Below the pieces are notes generated by a model. That model was not told the origin of the DNA and did no database searches. It was given only the letters and a program-made list of their open reading frames with translations. The position numbers were made by a program, and so were the translations under genes. From NCBI RefSeq assembly GCF_002305855.1, contig NZ_CP022163.1, positions 7,879,765 through 7,943,764 on the forward strand: DNA of 64,000 nt, written 5' to 3'. The stretch comes from Melittangium boletus DSM 14713. Its GTDB lineage: Bacteria > Myxococcota > Myxococcia > Myxococcales > Myxococcaceae. Positions 50,491 through 58,507 of this stretch are shown piece after piece (position 1 is the stretch's first letter; each line of letters opens with the position of its first letter).

Positions 50491-51420
50491 ATGGGTTGGC
50501 CGCTGAGGATGTTCCAAGAGGAGGGTTACTACTTCGTCACCTCCAGGTGCTTCCAGGGACGACTGTTGCTGCGCCCCAGCGCGGAGGTGAACGAGGTGGT
50601 GGGAGGCGTGCTGGCCCGCGCCGTCCAGCGGAGTGCCGGCACCATCCGGCTGTACGCCTTCACCTTCGCCTCCAATCACTTCCACTTGTTGGTGTGGGCA
50701 CGAGGGGCCGCGCTCGCCGGCTTCATGCAATACCTGCGCGCCAACCTTTCCAAGAAGGTGGGGAAGTTGGTGGATTGGAGTGGAAGCTTCTGGGAGCGGC
50801 GCTGCTCCGCGGAACCGGTGCTGGACGACACCGCGCTGGTGGGCCGGCTGCGCTACGTGCTGGCCCATGGGGTGAAAGAGGGGCTGGTGGACAGGAGCGC
50901 CGAGTGGCCGGGTCTCACATGCTTGCCGCAACTGCTGGGGTCAGCACGGCGCCTGTTCCGGTGGTTCAACTGGACGAAGCGCTGGAGCAAACGCGGAAGC
51001 GAGGACATGGCGGGAGAGGGGCGCTTCGCACAGGAATGGGCCGAGCCGGTGGAGTTGGAAATAGCGCCACTGCCGTGCTGGGAAGGACTGAAGGAGGACG
51101 AGAGGCAGCGAGCGGTGCGGGGGCTCGTGGAGCAAGTGGAAGCCGAGGCTCAATCGCGGGGCACGCTCGTGTTGGGAGCGAGAGCCGTGAGGGCGCAGCA
51201 CCCGCATACCCGGCCCGAGCACCTCAAGAGGAGCCCGAGGCCGTTGGGGCATGCCTCCACGCGGCAGGCGTTGAAGGAGTTGCGCGAGCAGTACCGGGCC
51301 TTCGTTGTGGCATTTCGAGAGGCGGCGGCCCGGTGGAGTCAAGGGGACTTCTCGGCGCTCTTCCCTCCCTTCTCCTTCCCGCCGCGTGTCGCTCCAACTC
51401 GTGCTGCTCAAGTTCTTTGA
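50491..51420 (+). CDS. REP-associated tyrosine transposase (RAYT, TnpA_REP/Y1)
   Basis: About 309 residues. It carries the HUH motif NHFHLLV (two His with one hydrophobic between) and, about 20 residues on, the catalytic Tyr in MQYLRANLSKKV; EGYYFVTSRCFQGR is the expected first strand. Such Y1 single-domain transposases process single-stranded REP sequences rather than moving themselves. A long C-terminal extension (from about residue 190) is unassigned. I start at the ATG at 50491, preceded by GGGGGAGGGGG; the frame remains open 24 codons further upstream. The TGA overlaps a TTG that begins the DUF2381 remnant. Confidence 0.82.
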   Translation: MGWPLRMFQEEGYYFVTSRCFQGRLLLRPSAEVNEVVGGVLARAVQRSAGTIRLYAFTFASNHFHLLVWARGAALAGFMQYLRANLSKKVGKLVDWSGSFWERRCSAEPVLDDTALVGRLRYVLAHGVKEGLVDRSAEWPGLTCLPQLLGSARRLFRWFNWTKRWSKRGSEDMAGEGRFAQEWAEPVELEIAPLPCWEGLKEDERQRAVRGLVEQVEAEAQSRGTLVLGARAVRAQHPHTRPEHLKRSPRPLGHASTRQALKELREQYRAFVVAFREAAARWSQGDFSALFPPFSFPPRVAPTRAAQVL

Positions 51421-51427
51421 CACCCTC
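51413..51427 (-). repeat. Right inverted repeat of the RAYT unit
   Basis: TTCTTTGACACCCTC, the inverse of GAGGTGTCAAAGGAT at 50341, overlaps the RAYT stop codon and the beginning of the DUF2381 remnant. Confidence 0.55.
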
Positions 51428-52037
51428 TCGGGCCGTCCTGCTCGCTGGTGCTGCGCAAGCCGCAGAGCCTCCTCCCGTCCCCCGCTGCGCTGCGACAGCG
51501 CGTTTTGACCTGGCCGCAGGCTCCCCGGAAGGAGCGCTGGACGTGTGCGCGAGTGCGGACGAGACAACGACCTTCGTCTTTGACTCCCGCGTCGCTGTGG
51601 GGGCGGTGGATTTTCAGCCAGGGGGCCGCCTCGCAGATTGGGCACTCGGGCAAGAGGGACTGCGCCTCCACGTCAGTCCCAAGGGGGATTATCTGCCGGG
51701 AGAGCGGGTCAAGGTGACGGTGCGCTTCGCGGATGGCGCGGCACCGGCAAGCGCGAGCTTTTGGCTTGTGGGTCATGCGTCAAGAGGGACACGCCGGGTG
51801 GAGGTGTTCCGGCAGCCGCGCCCTCCCGACGTGCTCAAGAAAGAGCGTGACGAAGCATAGGCCGAAACACGCCAGTGCCAGGAGGACAAGGCGCGGCTTC
51901 TGGCCGAGCGAGAGGGGCCGGGCGGGCTCATGGGAGCCGCATGGCTGGAGGGGGCCGGGGTTGTGGTGCCCAAGAACCTTGTCACACCGGGAAACCAACC
52001 AGCCAACGCGCTGTGGCTCGATAACGCTCGGAGCTAC
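51417..52037 (+). pseudogene. DUF2381 protein, 5' part, interrupted by IS66
   Basis: A Myxococcales-specific DUF2381 paralogue. It reads LLAGAAQAAEPPPVPRC (end of a signal peptide), TTFVFDSRVAVGAV, LRLHVSPKGDYLPGERVKV and ASFWLVGHASRGTRRVEVF. It has an in-frame TAG at 51858-51860 (after KKERDEA), after which the same frame continues AETRQCQEDKARLLAERE and NALWLDNARSY to the IS66 insertion point at 52037. The signal peptide start is lost or reduced to a TTG beside the RAYT gene. It is therefore broken at least twice: a nonsense change and an insertion. DUF2381 proteins are secreted and of unknown function. Confidence 0.85.
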
Positions 52038-52108
52038 GTAACAGCTCGCCGGAGCCCGTCGTGACGAGAGAGGCGGGAGCGTGAGACGTCCAGGGAAGAA
52101 ACCTGGAG

Positions 52109-52513
52109 GTGCACGTGGAGAAGGAGTTGGAGCAGTTCCGGCAAGAGGTGCAGAGACTGAGAGCGGGACGAGCCAAGGGCTCGGGCCCCTTCCCCGCGCC
52201 GATGAGAGCGTTCGCGGTGCGCTACCTGGCGCAGGCGCTGGAGAAGGGAGAGACGCTCAAGTCGGTGGTGGAGAGGCTGGGGGTGTCGGAGCCGACGCTG
52301 CAGGCGTGGAGGCGGGGGCAGACGCCTGGGAGCAAGGCGAGAGGGAGTGAGCCGAGGCGCGCGGGGCTGGTGCCAGTGGTGGTGCACGAGGCGAAGGTGC
52401 CCGCGAGGCCGCGAGAGGGCACTACCTTGGCGGTGGTGTCGCCCCAAGGCTGGAGGGTGGAAGGGCTGGGGGTGGAGGAGGCGGTGGAGGTGCTGCGGAG
52501 GGTGGCGTGCTGA
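52109..52513 (+). CDS. tnpA: IS66 accessory protein TnpA
   Basis: 134 residues with a helix-turn-helix (GETLKSVVERLGVSEPTLQAW) and a C-terminal segment ending VEGLGVEEAVEVLRRVAC, typical of the IS66 OrfA/TnpA accessory protein. Start GTG 52109 or 52115, directly after AACCTGGAGG. It overlaps tnpB by seven bases. Required with tnpB for IS66 transposition; its exact role in the reaction is not settled. Confidence 0.87.
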   Translation: MHVEKELEQFRQEVQRLRAGRAKGSGPFPAPMRAFAVRYLAQALEKGETLKSVVERLGVSEPTLQAWRRGQTPGSKARGSEPRRAGLVPVVVHEAKVPARPREGTTLAVVSPQGWRVEGLGVEEAVEVLRRVAC

Positions 52514-52887
52514 CACTCACGCGGGCGGTGCGGGTGTACGCCAGTGCGGTGCCGGTGGACATGCGCAAGGGGTTTGATGGATTGAGCGCGCTGGTGGAGC
52601 AGCAGCTGGGAGGACAGCTGCTCAAGGGCGACGTCTTCCTCTTCGTGGGGCGGTGTCGCCAGCGGGCCAAGGTGCTCTACTTCGACGGCACGGGGCTGGT
52701 GCTGCTCACCAAGCGTCTCTTCAAGGGACGCTTCGCGCGGCCGTGGGCCCAGGCCGGAGCGGTGAGCGTGGAGCTGACGGTGGCCGAGCTGTCCTTGTTT
52801 CTGGAGGGGTGCGAGCTGGCGGGCAGGTGGAAGCTGTCGCCGCCAGCCTTCGAGGAGAAAGAACTTGCGGTGGAGGCGGCCGTGTAG
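52507..52887 (+). CDS. tnpB: IS66 accessory protein TnpB
   Basis: 126 residues, GTG start, the IS66 Orf2 family: VPVDMRKGFDGLSALV, then LLKGDVFLFVGRCRQRAKVLYFDGTGLVLL and KRLFKGRF (in pieces). It is complete, unlike the relic copy at 58100-58295. Not to be confused with the RNA-guided TnpB of IS200/605 elements. Confidence 0.93.
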   Translation: MLTLTRAVRVYASAVPVDMRKGFDGLSALVEQQLGGQLLKGDVFLFVGRCRQRAKVLYFDGTGLVLLTKRLFKGRFARPWAQAGAVSVELTVAELSLFLEGCELAGRWKLSPPAFEEKELAVEAAV

Positions 52888-52902
52888 CACTACCGCAGAA
52901 GT

Positions 52903-54420
52903 ATGGTTCCCCTCGGGCAGGTGAAGGACCTGGAGACGGCGAAGCAGATGGCGGCGCTGCTCGAGGCGGAGAACGCGCGGCTGCACCAGCGGCTGGAGGC
53001 GCTGGTGCAAGAGAATGCGCGGCTCAAGGGGGAGGACGCCCAGGCGCGGCTGCAACTGGAGCTCACCCAGCTCCAGGAGCAACTGGCGCGCATGCAGCAG
53101 CGCCTCTTCGGAGCCTCCAGCGAGAAGCGCCCGAGCGCGCAGCAGGAGGAGCCCGCCGCGCGCGAGTGCCAGCAGCGGGGACATGGGCCGCGAGCCCAGC
53201 CGGAGCTGCCCGTGCAAGAGGTGCTGCTGCCGTTGGACGAGGCGGACAAGGTATGCGGCCTGTGCGGCGGAGCCCTCGCGGAGTGGCGGGGGCAGACGGA
53301 GGACAGCGAGGAGGTGAGCGTGGTGGAGCGCCACTTCGTCCTCAAGCGCTACCGCCGACAGAAGTACCGCTGCCCGGAGGGGTGCGCACCCGTCACCGCA
53401 CCCACCGCGCCGCGCCTCATTCCGGGCGGCCGCTACGCGGTGGATTTCGCCGTGCACGTGGCGCTGCAGAAGTATGCCTTCCACCTGCCGCTGGCGCGCC
53501 AGGAGCGCATGTACCGGCGCGAGGGCCTGGTAGTGGATACCCAGACACTCTGGGACCAGTTGTCCGCCCTGGCCCGCCACCTCCAGCCCAGCTACGAGGC
53601 ACTGCTCGCCGTCGTCTTCGCTTCCCCCCTCATCCACGCGGATGAGACGCACTGGCACCTGCTGGACAAGGGCCCGGGGAAGAAGTGGTACGCATGGACG
53701 GTGGCCAGTCCCCGTGCGGTGCACCACCGCATTCTCCCCAGCCGCTCCGGGGCCACGGCCCGGCAGGTGCTGGGCAACTACCAGGGCGTCGCCATGGTGG
53801 ACGGCTACGCCGCCTACCAGACGGCGACGAAACCGGGGGCCGACGGGCCGGCCTCCTGTAGCCTGGTGTTTTGTTGGGCCCACGTGCGGCGCAAATTCGT
53901 GGAGGCCGAGCAGGTGGCCCCCGCGTGCGCCCAGGTGCTGTCTCTCATTGGCCAGTTGTATGCCATTGAGGCCGGCCTGCCTGACCCACATGCGCTGGAG
54001 GGAGCACAACAGACCGCGGCGCTCGCGTACCGTCTGCTGGTGCGGCGGGAGCAGTCCGTCCCGCTGGTGGCGGCCATCCGCGAGTGGGCACTGGCTCAGC
54101 GCGCGCTGCCAGGCAGCGGCCTGCGCAAGGCCCTCGAGTACATGCTGGCGCTGTGGAGCGGGCTCACCGTCTTCCTCTCCAACCCCTGGGTGCCCTTGGA
54201 CAACAACCTGGTGGAGCGCCAGCTGCGCGACCTGGTGCTGGGCCGCAAGAATCACTACGGCTCCAAGTCGCTGCGCGGCACCGAGGTGGCGGCCCTCTTC
54301 TACTCGCTGATTGAGACGGCCCGCCTGGGCGGTGAGGACCCGGGGCGCTACCTGCTGCGCGCCGCGCTCGCCGCCATCGACAACCCCGGCACCTTCACGC
54401 TCCCCTCCAGCCTCGACTGA
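52903..54420 (+). CDS. tnpC: IS66 transposase TnpC
   Basis: 505 residues. N-terminal leucine-rich coiled coil (ARLHQRLEALVQENARL), a zinc-binding region (VCGLCGGAL and RCPEGCAP), then the DDE catalytic core: Asp in IHADETHWH, Asp in VDGYAAYQ, Glu in NNLVERQLRDL with the following GRKNHYGSKSLRG block. C-terminal RYLLRAALAAID fits the family. All catalytic residues are present, so the element may still be active. The last part is the source of the relic at 28003-28128. Confidence 0.95.
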   Translation: MVPLGQVKDLETAKQMAALLEAENARLHQRLEALVQENARLKGEDAQARLQLELTQLQEQLARMQQRLFGASSEKRPSAQQEEPAARECQQRGHGPRAQPELPVQEVLLPLDEADKVCGLCGGALAEWRGQTEDSEEVSVVERHFVLKRYRRQKYRCPEGCAPVTAPTAPRLIPGGRYAVDFAVHVALQKYAFHLPLARQERMYRREGLVVDTQTLWDQLSALARHLQPSYEALLAVVFASPLIHADETHWHLLDKGPGKKWYAWTVASPRAVHHRILPSRSGATARQVLGNYQGVAMVDGYAAYQTATKPGADGPASCSLVFCWAHVRRKFVEAEQVAPACAQVLSLIGQLYAIEAGLPDPHALEGAQQTAALAYRLLVRREQSVPLVAAIREWALAQRALPGSGLRKALEYMLALWSGLTVFLSNPWVPLDNNLVERQLRDLVLGRKNHYGSKSLRGTEVAALFYSLIETARLGGEDPGRYLLRAALAAIDNPGTFTLPSSLD

Positions 54421-54501
54421 CGCCGCCGCGCTTTGTTTCGTGGCCCGGCTGGCTCTCCTCGCCTCGTCCAGACGGGGCTCGGCGAGCTATTACGGAGCTA
54501 C

Positions 54502-54813
54502 AGCTACACGCCCACGGGCGAGCCCCATCCGGCAAGCGTGGCTGTGCGGCTGCTTCTCACGAACCCCGGCGCGGAGCCCTGGACACTGGCGGGGGCGGCG
54601 CTGGTGGACTCGACGGGGGAAGAGGTGGAGCTTGCCCGTTGGCCACTGGCACCCATTCCCGCGAATGGGGCCGGTGTTGTCGTGGTGGGCATCGAGGGGG
54701 AGCGCGCGCAGCTAGGCTGCCCCTGCACCCTCAAGCTATGGGAAGTACAGGGGCCGCGCACCTTCACCCTTGGGAACGTCACCTTCCCGGAGGGGAAAGC
54801 GAAGGGGCCCTGA
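54502..54813 (+). pseudogene. DUF2381 protein, 3' part
   Basis: Reads on from the insertion point as SYTPTGEPHPASVAVRLLLT, then NPGAEPWTLAGAALVDSTGE, GVVVVGIEGE, LGCPCTLKLWE and FTLGNVTFPE, ending KAKGP. This is the C-terminal half of the DUF2381 protein. Joining the base after 52037 to 54502 keeps the codon phase (ARSY then SYTPTG). It has no start of its own and is probably not expressed. Confidence 0.85.
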
Positions 54814-54841
54814 GTGCGGCCAGCGCGGACCGCGCCGAGCC

Positions 54842-55603
54842 TCAAGGGGTAGCGCGCCCGCCGATCTCGGGGAAGCGCTCGTAGGCTCGTTTGAGCGCGT
54901 CCAGGTGGGCGGGGTTGTCCAGATCGAGAGGCGCATCGGTGAGCTGCACGACCCACCCTCCGGATGCCGTGCGCCGTGAGCGCGAGAGCAGCTCCGCGTC
55001 ACGGGTGGGGTCCGGAAAGCCGATGGCTTGCGCAGCAGCGGCGGACCAGTAGTTCAGCCACCCCAGGTGATGCGGAATCTCAGGTGAGCGGATCTCCTCT
55101 GTGAGCTTGATAGCCGGCAGCCCCAAGGGCGGAACATGTGGATCACGTACGGAATGGCGCACCTGCTGCGCCATCTTCGCGGCCACGCCCTCCGGCGTCG
55201 CACGCCCCCAGAACGCGCGTGTGGTTTCCCCTATGCTTTCAAGCGCATCCACTGCCGCTTCGCTCCCCGCTACATGCAGCGGCAGTTTTGCATGAACCTC
55301 AAACTGTGCCTGCCCTGCTGGGGAGATCCCCGCAGGTCTTTCCCATCCAGAAAGCGTTACCCGGTAGCTCTTGTCGCCATTGCAAATGAGCGGAAATCCC
55401 CTCCCGGTTGGTCTCCCTTTGGCGAGCCATGCCTCACGCTGCGGTAGCTGGATCAACTTCCCCTCACCGGAAACCGTCCACTCCAGGCTCAAGCCAGGAA
55501 GGGCTCGCTCCATTGCACGGACGATGGCCAAAGGGCGGCTGTCACCAACCGCGAGAGCAGGCGCGTAAAAGATGAGGATGACGGTACTATGTAGGTTTGC
55601 CAT
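54842..55603 (-). CDS. DUF5953-family protein, probable immunity protein
   Basis: 253 residues from the ATG at 55603. It matches the DUF5953/Imm52-like family: VILIFYAPALAVGDSRPLAIVRAMERALPGLSLEWTVS (in pieces), FPLICNGD, YRVTLSGWERPAG and HLGWLNYWSAAAA. No signal peptide. It lies directly after the toxin lipoprotein gene, separated by one base (stop TGA, then A, then ATG), a very tight coupling that supports a toxin/immunity relation. C-terminal DALKRAYERFPEIGG ends the family domain. Immunity is inferred from position and family distribution. Confidence 0.75.
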   Translation of the reverse strand: MANLHSTVILIFYAPALAVGDSRPLAIVRAMERALPGLSLEWTVSGEGKLIQLPQREAWLAKGRPTGRGFPLICNGDKSYRVTLSGWERPAGISPAGQAQFEVHAKLPLHVAGSEAAVDALESIGETTRAFWGRATPEGVAAKMAQQVRHSVRDPHVPPLGLPAIKLTEEIRSPEIPHHLGWLNYWSAAAAQAIGFPDPTRDAELLSRSRRTASGGWVVQLTDAPLDLDNPAHLDALKRAYERFPEIGGRATP

Positions 55604-55604
55604 T

Positions 55605-56549
55605 TCAGCACCAATCCATGACAACGATATCGAGGGTTCCATCTCGGTCGAGCAACGCGGCTTTGTGTGCGGCGCTGCGCACGCCGACCTTGAAGGCAAA
55701 TCCGCAGGCCAGTGCAAGGGCGCGCTCATGCTGTAACTTCGGCAATTGTTCCTCAAGCACGAACTCGTGGAGTTCGGGCGGGTACGTGTCGAAGTTGTCG
55801 GTCTTGACCTCCCACAGCGTGCGCGTGGCCAGTTGCAGCGCGTCGAAGTTCTTCCCATTCACGAACACATCCCCGCCGGGGAAACTGTTGAGCGGAATTC
55901 TGTCGGCGCATTTGTCGTGCAATTTATTGCCGCCACGGTGGTATGGCACCGGGACGGGCTCGCACCTGCGACGGCGCTCCCGCTCCGAGGTGTCGGTGGG
56001 CCACAACGGAGGGACGTCCGGCCCTTTTGGCTCCGGCTTGGGCTTTTGCTCCTGCGAGGGCTTCGCCGGGGCGGGCTTCGTTACAGGCACCGGGCGTGTC
56101 TCGGGCGCCGGGCGCGTTTCAGGCGCGGGCCTGACCTGGGGACGGCCCCTTCTCAGCTCATACGCCTCCAGCCCCTCTTTGATGGCGAAGCCCACCACCA
56201 CCACGCCCGTCACCACCACCGCCCCCACGAGAATCTCCGGGGCGGCCAGGACACACAGTCCGAGCCCCATCGCCGCAGCCCCAGCAGAGGCCACCGAGCA
56301 TCTTCCCGTGAGGTCGTGAAACTCCACCCGGTCATGGTCGAGAGCCTGATAGCACCTCTCCGCCAATACGGGCCAGGGCTGGGACGCCTCCTGGACCACG
56401 CACCGTCCTCCATCCGTCCATGGAAGCGCCGCCGCTCGCTGGAGGTTGGCATACCTCGGGTTCCAGTCCACGGGCTCTTCCGGGCTTGGCGCTGACGTAG
56501 CACACGCGGAGACATAGAGCAGAAGTGCGATGCACGCTCGGAGACGCAT
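55605..56549 (-). CDS. SitA-like toxin lipoprotein with DUF6310 C-terminus
   Basis: 314 residues from the ATG at 56549 (GGAGG 9 bases upstream). Signal peptide with lipobox VSAC (Cys16). Residues about 90-135 are very hydrophobic (GLGLCVLAAPEILVGAVVVTG), then a Pro-rich linker with PAPETR repeats. The C-terminal roughly 130 residues form a DUF6310-type domain: HDKCADRIPLNSFPGGDVFVNG, FDALQLATRTLWEVKTDNFD, ALACGFAFKVGV, ending IVVMDWC. The WEVKTD segment with upstream Asp looks like a PD-(D/E)xK nuclease core. It resembles SitA6-class toxins transferred by outer-membrane exchange. No TraA is in the window. Confidence 0.75.
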   Translation of the reverse strand: MRLRACIALLLYVSACATSAPSPEEPVDWNPRYANLQRAAALPWTDGGRCVVQEASQPWPVLAERCYQALDHDRVEFHDLTGRCSVASAGAAAMGLGLCVLAAPEILVGAVVVTGVVVVGFAIKEGLEAYELRRGRPQVRPAPETRPAPETRPVPVTKPAPAKPSQEQKPKPEPKGPDVPPLWPTDTSERERRRRCEPVPVPYHRGGNKLHDKCADRIPLNSFPGGDVFVNGKNFDALQLATRTLWEVKTDNFDTYPPELHEFVLEEQLPKLQHERALALACGFAFKVGVRSAAHKAALLDRDGTLDIVVMDWC

Positions 56550-56694
56550 GAACAGGTCCTCCATGAGAGTTAGGACCCAGCAGGTCCTGGCGGGTCTGCA
56601 CGGAGTATGACAGCGCGCCCCGACAGCCACGAACGAGCGCGCCGGGCTCATGACTGGGGACCGGGTGCAGCAGCCGCAGCTCGGGCCAGGCTCC

Positions 56695-56812
56695 GGGAAA
56701 GGTGTCCCGGGAAAGGTGTCCCCGGGAAAGGTGTCAGACGATTTGTACGCGGCGAGATGTCGGAACGAGTCCTTTGACGCCTTGCCAGGGAGAACGAGTC
56801 CTTTGACACCAT
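56695..56812. repeat. REP-like dispersed repeat, copy B, with direct repeats
   Basis: Three GGGAAAGGTGTC-type units (56695-56735), AGACGATTTGTA and GGCGAGATGTCGGAACGAG match copy A at 50014. They are followed by two direct copies of GAACGAGTCCTTTGAC (56763-56778 and 56792-56807). The final TCCTTTGACACC recalls the inverted ends around the RAYT gene. It marks the point where the next toxin gene loses its 5' end. Confidence 0.62.
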
Positions 56813-56900
56813 CCTCGGCACACCGTCACGGCTTGAAGGGTCCTTCGCGCCTGCCCGTCGAGCCCGTCTCTCAGTTTGTTTTCGCGGCCTGAGTCGGTGA

Positions 56901-57107
56901 ACGATCACGCTCTTTGTTATTGGCCATAAGGGGCCTCACCCCGAGCAGTACCATCAAGAGGTTTATGATCGTCTGAATGACGCAATCAAGCTGTGCGCAG
57001 GGCCAGACGAATGCAGGCGCAAGCTTACCAATGCGCTTGATGAAATCGCGGGCGACATCTGCAGGTCTGGATCAAGAATCAATAAACTCGTTACAAAAAA
57101 TCCATGA
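56901..57107 (+). pseudogene. Orphan polymorphic-toxin C-terminus
   Basis: Frame without start codon: FVIGHKGPHPEQYHQEVYDR, LNDAIKLCAGPDECRRKLT, ALDEIAGDICRSGSRINKL, VTKNP. The G-P-H-P-E-x-Y-H phrase and following helix with paired Cys (LCAGPDEC) are those of C-terminal domains I associate with myxobacterial polymorphic toxins. A stop at 56898-56900 closes the frame upstream and the REP-like sequence begins just before, so the secretion and carrier part is gone. Its TGA overlaps the ATG of the immunity gene. Whether the fragment is ever translated is unknown. Confidence 0.6.
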
Positions 57108-57676
57108 ACAATCAGGATGGATATTTCCGTCTAACGGGCGATGTACACATTTCGGGGCGCTGGTATGTCCAAGGCCCATGGGATGCTGAGGGAAGGAGGA
57201 TTATTCCCGGGCGGATACAGGAGGGAAAGGTTTTGAGCTTGGACTGGATGCCCTTCTTCTCTGTGCGTTACCCCGGACAGGCACTCGATTATACAGAAAC
57301 AGAGGCCACTGCCGTTGTAAGCCATCGCTTTGTTTCCCTGTGCGATCGGCTAGGCATCCAGAACGACGTGCAGTTCATCCCGGCGCGAGTGGAGAACCAG
57401 TCTGAGCGGTATTTCATCCTCAACACACTCCACATCATCAGGTGTATTGATGAGGCTCGATGCGAGGAGGTTACATTTTGGGAGCCTAGGCATGGAGAGC
57501 CAGAAAGGGTGGGCGAATACCGGAACGTCGCCGGTCTGAGGATAGACCCGACGAAGGTAGGCGGCGCTAATATCTTCCGTCCTTGGGGCTGGACGGTGGT
57601 GCTGATCGTCTCCGAGCGCGTCAAGCTGGCCATGGAGGAAGAAGGCCTCACCGGTGCCAAGTTCATCGAAGTGTGA
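57104..57676 (+). CDS. Imm11/DUF1629-like immunity protein
   Basis: 190 residues, no signal peptide. Pattern of the imm11 family: FRLTGDVHISGRWYVQGPWD, HRFVSLCDRLGIQNDVQFIPARV (pieces), RYFILNTLHIIRCIDEARCEE, and the C-terminal PWGWTVVLIVSERVKLAMEEEGLTGAKF. It overlaps the orphan toxin fragment by ATGA, as a native toxin/immunity pair would. AT-richer than the rest of the window (for example 57081-57170), so the cassette is probably foreign. It would protect against the complete form of the adjacent toxin delivered by other cells. Confidence 0.7.
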   Translation: MNNQDGYFRLTGDVHISGRWYVQGPWDAEGRRIIPGRIQEGKVLSLDWMPFFSVRYPGQALDYTETEATAVVSHRFVSLCDRLGIQNDVQFIPARVENQSERYFILNTLHIIRCIDEARCEEVTFWEPRHGEPERVGEYRNVAGLRIDPTKVGGANIFRPWGWTVVLIVSERVKLAMEEEGLTGAKFIEV

Positions 57677-57689
57677 CTGGGAGCCTTCC

Positions 57690-58430
57690 GCTCGTCGCCT
57701 CCTGTGGGAGACGTACCCGTCCGGAGTTCGACGTGATGGCAGCGGCTTGAAGACGGACGAGTGCCGTGCTCGGCGAAGGTCGCGAGCAGTGCAGCATCCG
57801 CTTGCATCACGTACTGCGCGGCAATCTCTTCCAGGAGTCTGTCGGCCAGCGGCGCCACCTCCCGCGCCGCCAGGTCTGACTCTTGTCTCCCAGCCGCACC
57901 GGCCCGGGCACTGTCATCAGCCCCTCGTCGCACTGGCACGCCAGTGTCTGCTGTGCATGCACCTGGCGCTCGAGCCGGGCCGGTATGTACTCATACACGA
58001 CGCTGCGTTTGCCCTCGCCCACGGGCTGGAGCTCTTGTACCGCGGTCCCCTCCACCGGCGGCAGACGGAAGCAGCCTGTCTTCAGGCGCTTGTAGTACAG
58101 CACGAAGCCTCCTCGGTCCCAGGTGAGAATCTTCGCCTTGTCCCCGCGTCGCCCTACGAAGACAAACAGGTGCCCGCTGTAGATATCCTCGCCTCACTCG
58201 TTGCGCACCAGCGCCATGAGCCCATCAATGGACTTGCGCATGTCCACCGGCTGGCTCGCCAGCAGAATCCTCACCGACGAGGGCAGCGTCAGCATGAGCG
58301 CGGTGCCTCCACCAGTTGGGCCACGTACTTTACGTCCGTGCCAGGAGCGACGGCCAGACACACTCCGCTCTCACCCCTTGAGGCTCGGCACGGCTCGCGG
58401 GAACTGGACATCGCGGGCGCCTCGCCGCCC
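57690..58430 (-). mobile_element. Decayed IS66-family element
   Basis: On the minus strand: SGVCLAVAPGTDVKYVAQLVEA (tnpA tail, about 58320-58390), then tnpB from an ATG at 58295 (LTLPSSVRILLASQPVDMRK) with an in-frame TGA at 58194-58196, continuing GEDIYSGHLFVFVGRRGDKA and LYYKRLKTGCFRLPPVEG. This is fused by deletion to a transposase zinc-region fragment (LQPVGEGKRSVVYEYIPARL, CQCDEG) and frameshifted remains to about 57690. It is a different IS66 subtype from the intact copy at 52038. No gene is functional here. Confidence 0.78.
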
Positions 58431-58507
58431 TCGGACCTCGTATCGATATGCGGAGCTGGCCTGTGCGTTCCAGTAGTATCCCGCTTCATCCACAGCAGGA
58501 GAAATGG

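Larger units (their letters stand above)
52038..54493 (+). mobile_element. Intact IS66-family insertion sequence
   Basis: 2456 bases with inverted ends: left GTAACAGCTCGCCGGAGCCC, right (read inward) GTAATAGCTCGCCGAGCCCC. It is flanked by a perfect 8-bp target duplication, GGAGCTAC, at 52030-52037 and 54494-54501, the length typical of IS66. It carries the three standard genes tnpA, tnpB and tnpC in overlapping order, all open. Excision together with one target copy restores the DUF2381 reading frame across the site. Its intactness and exact duplication imply a recent insertion. Confidence 0.95.

Noticed and set aside
50109..51860. 583-residue frame across the RAYT region into the DUF2381 remnant
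   Set aside because: It is the shadow of the RAYT gene in another frame joined to the 5'-truncated DUF2381 frame; only the latter part is meaningful.
52507..52887. TnpB as an RNA-guided nuclease (OMEGA system)
   Set aside because: This is the short IS66 TnpB accessory protein, unrelated to IS200/605 TnpB; no RuvC motifs.
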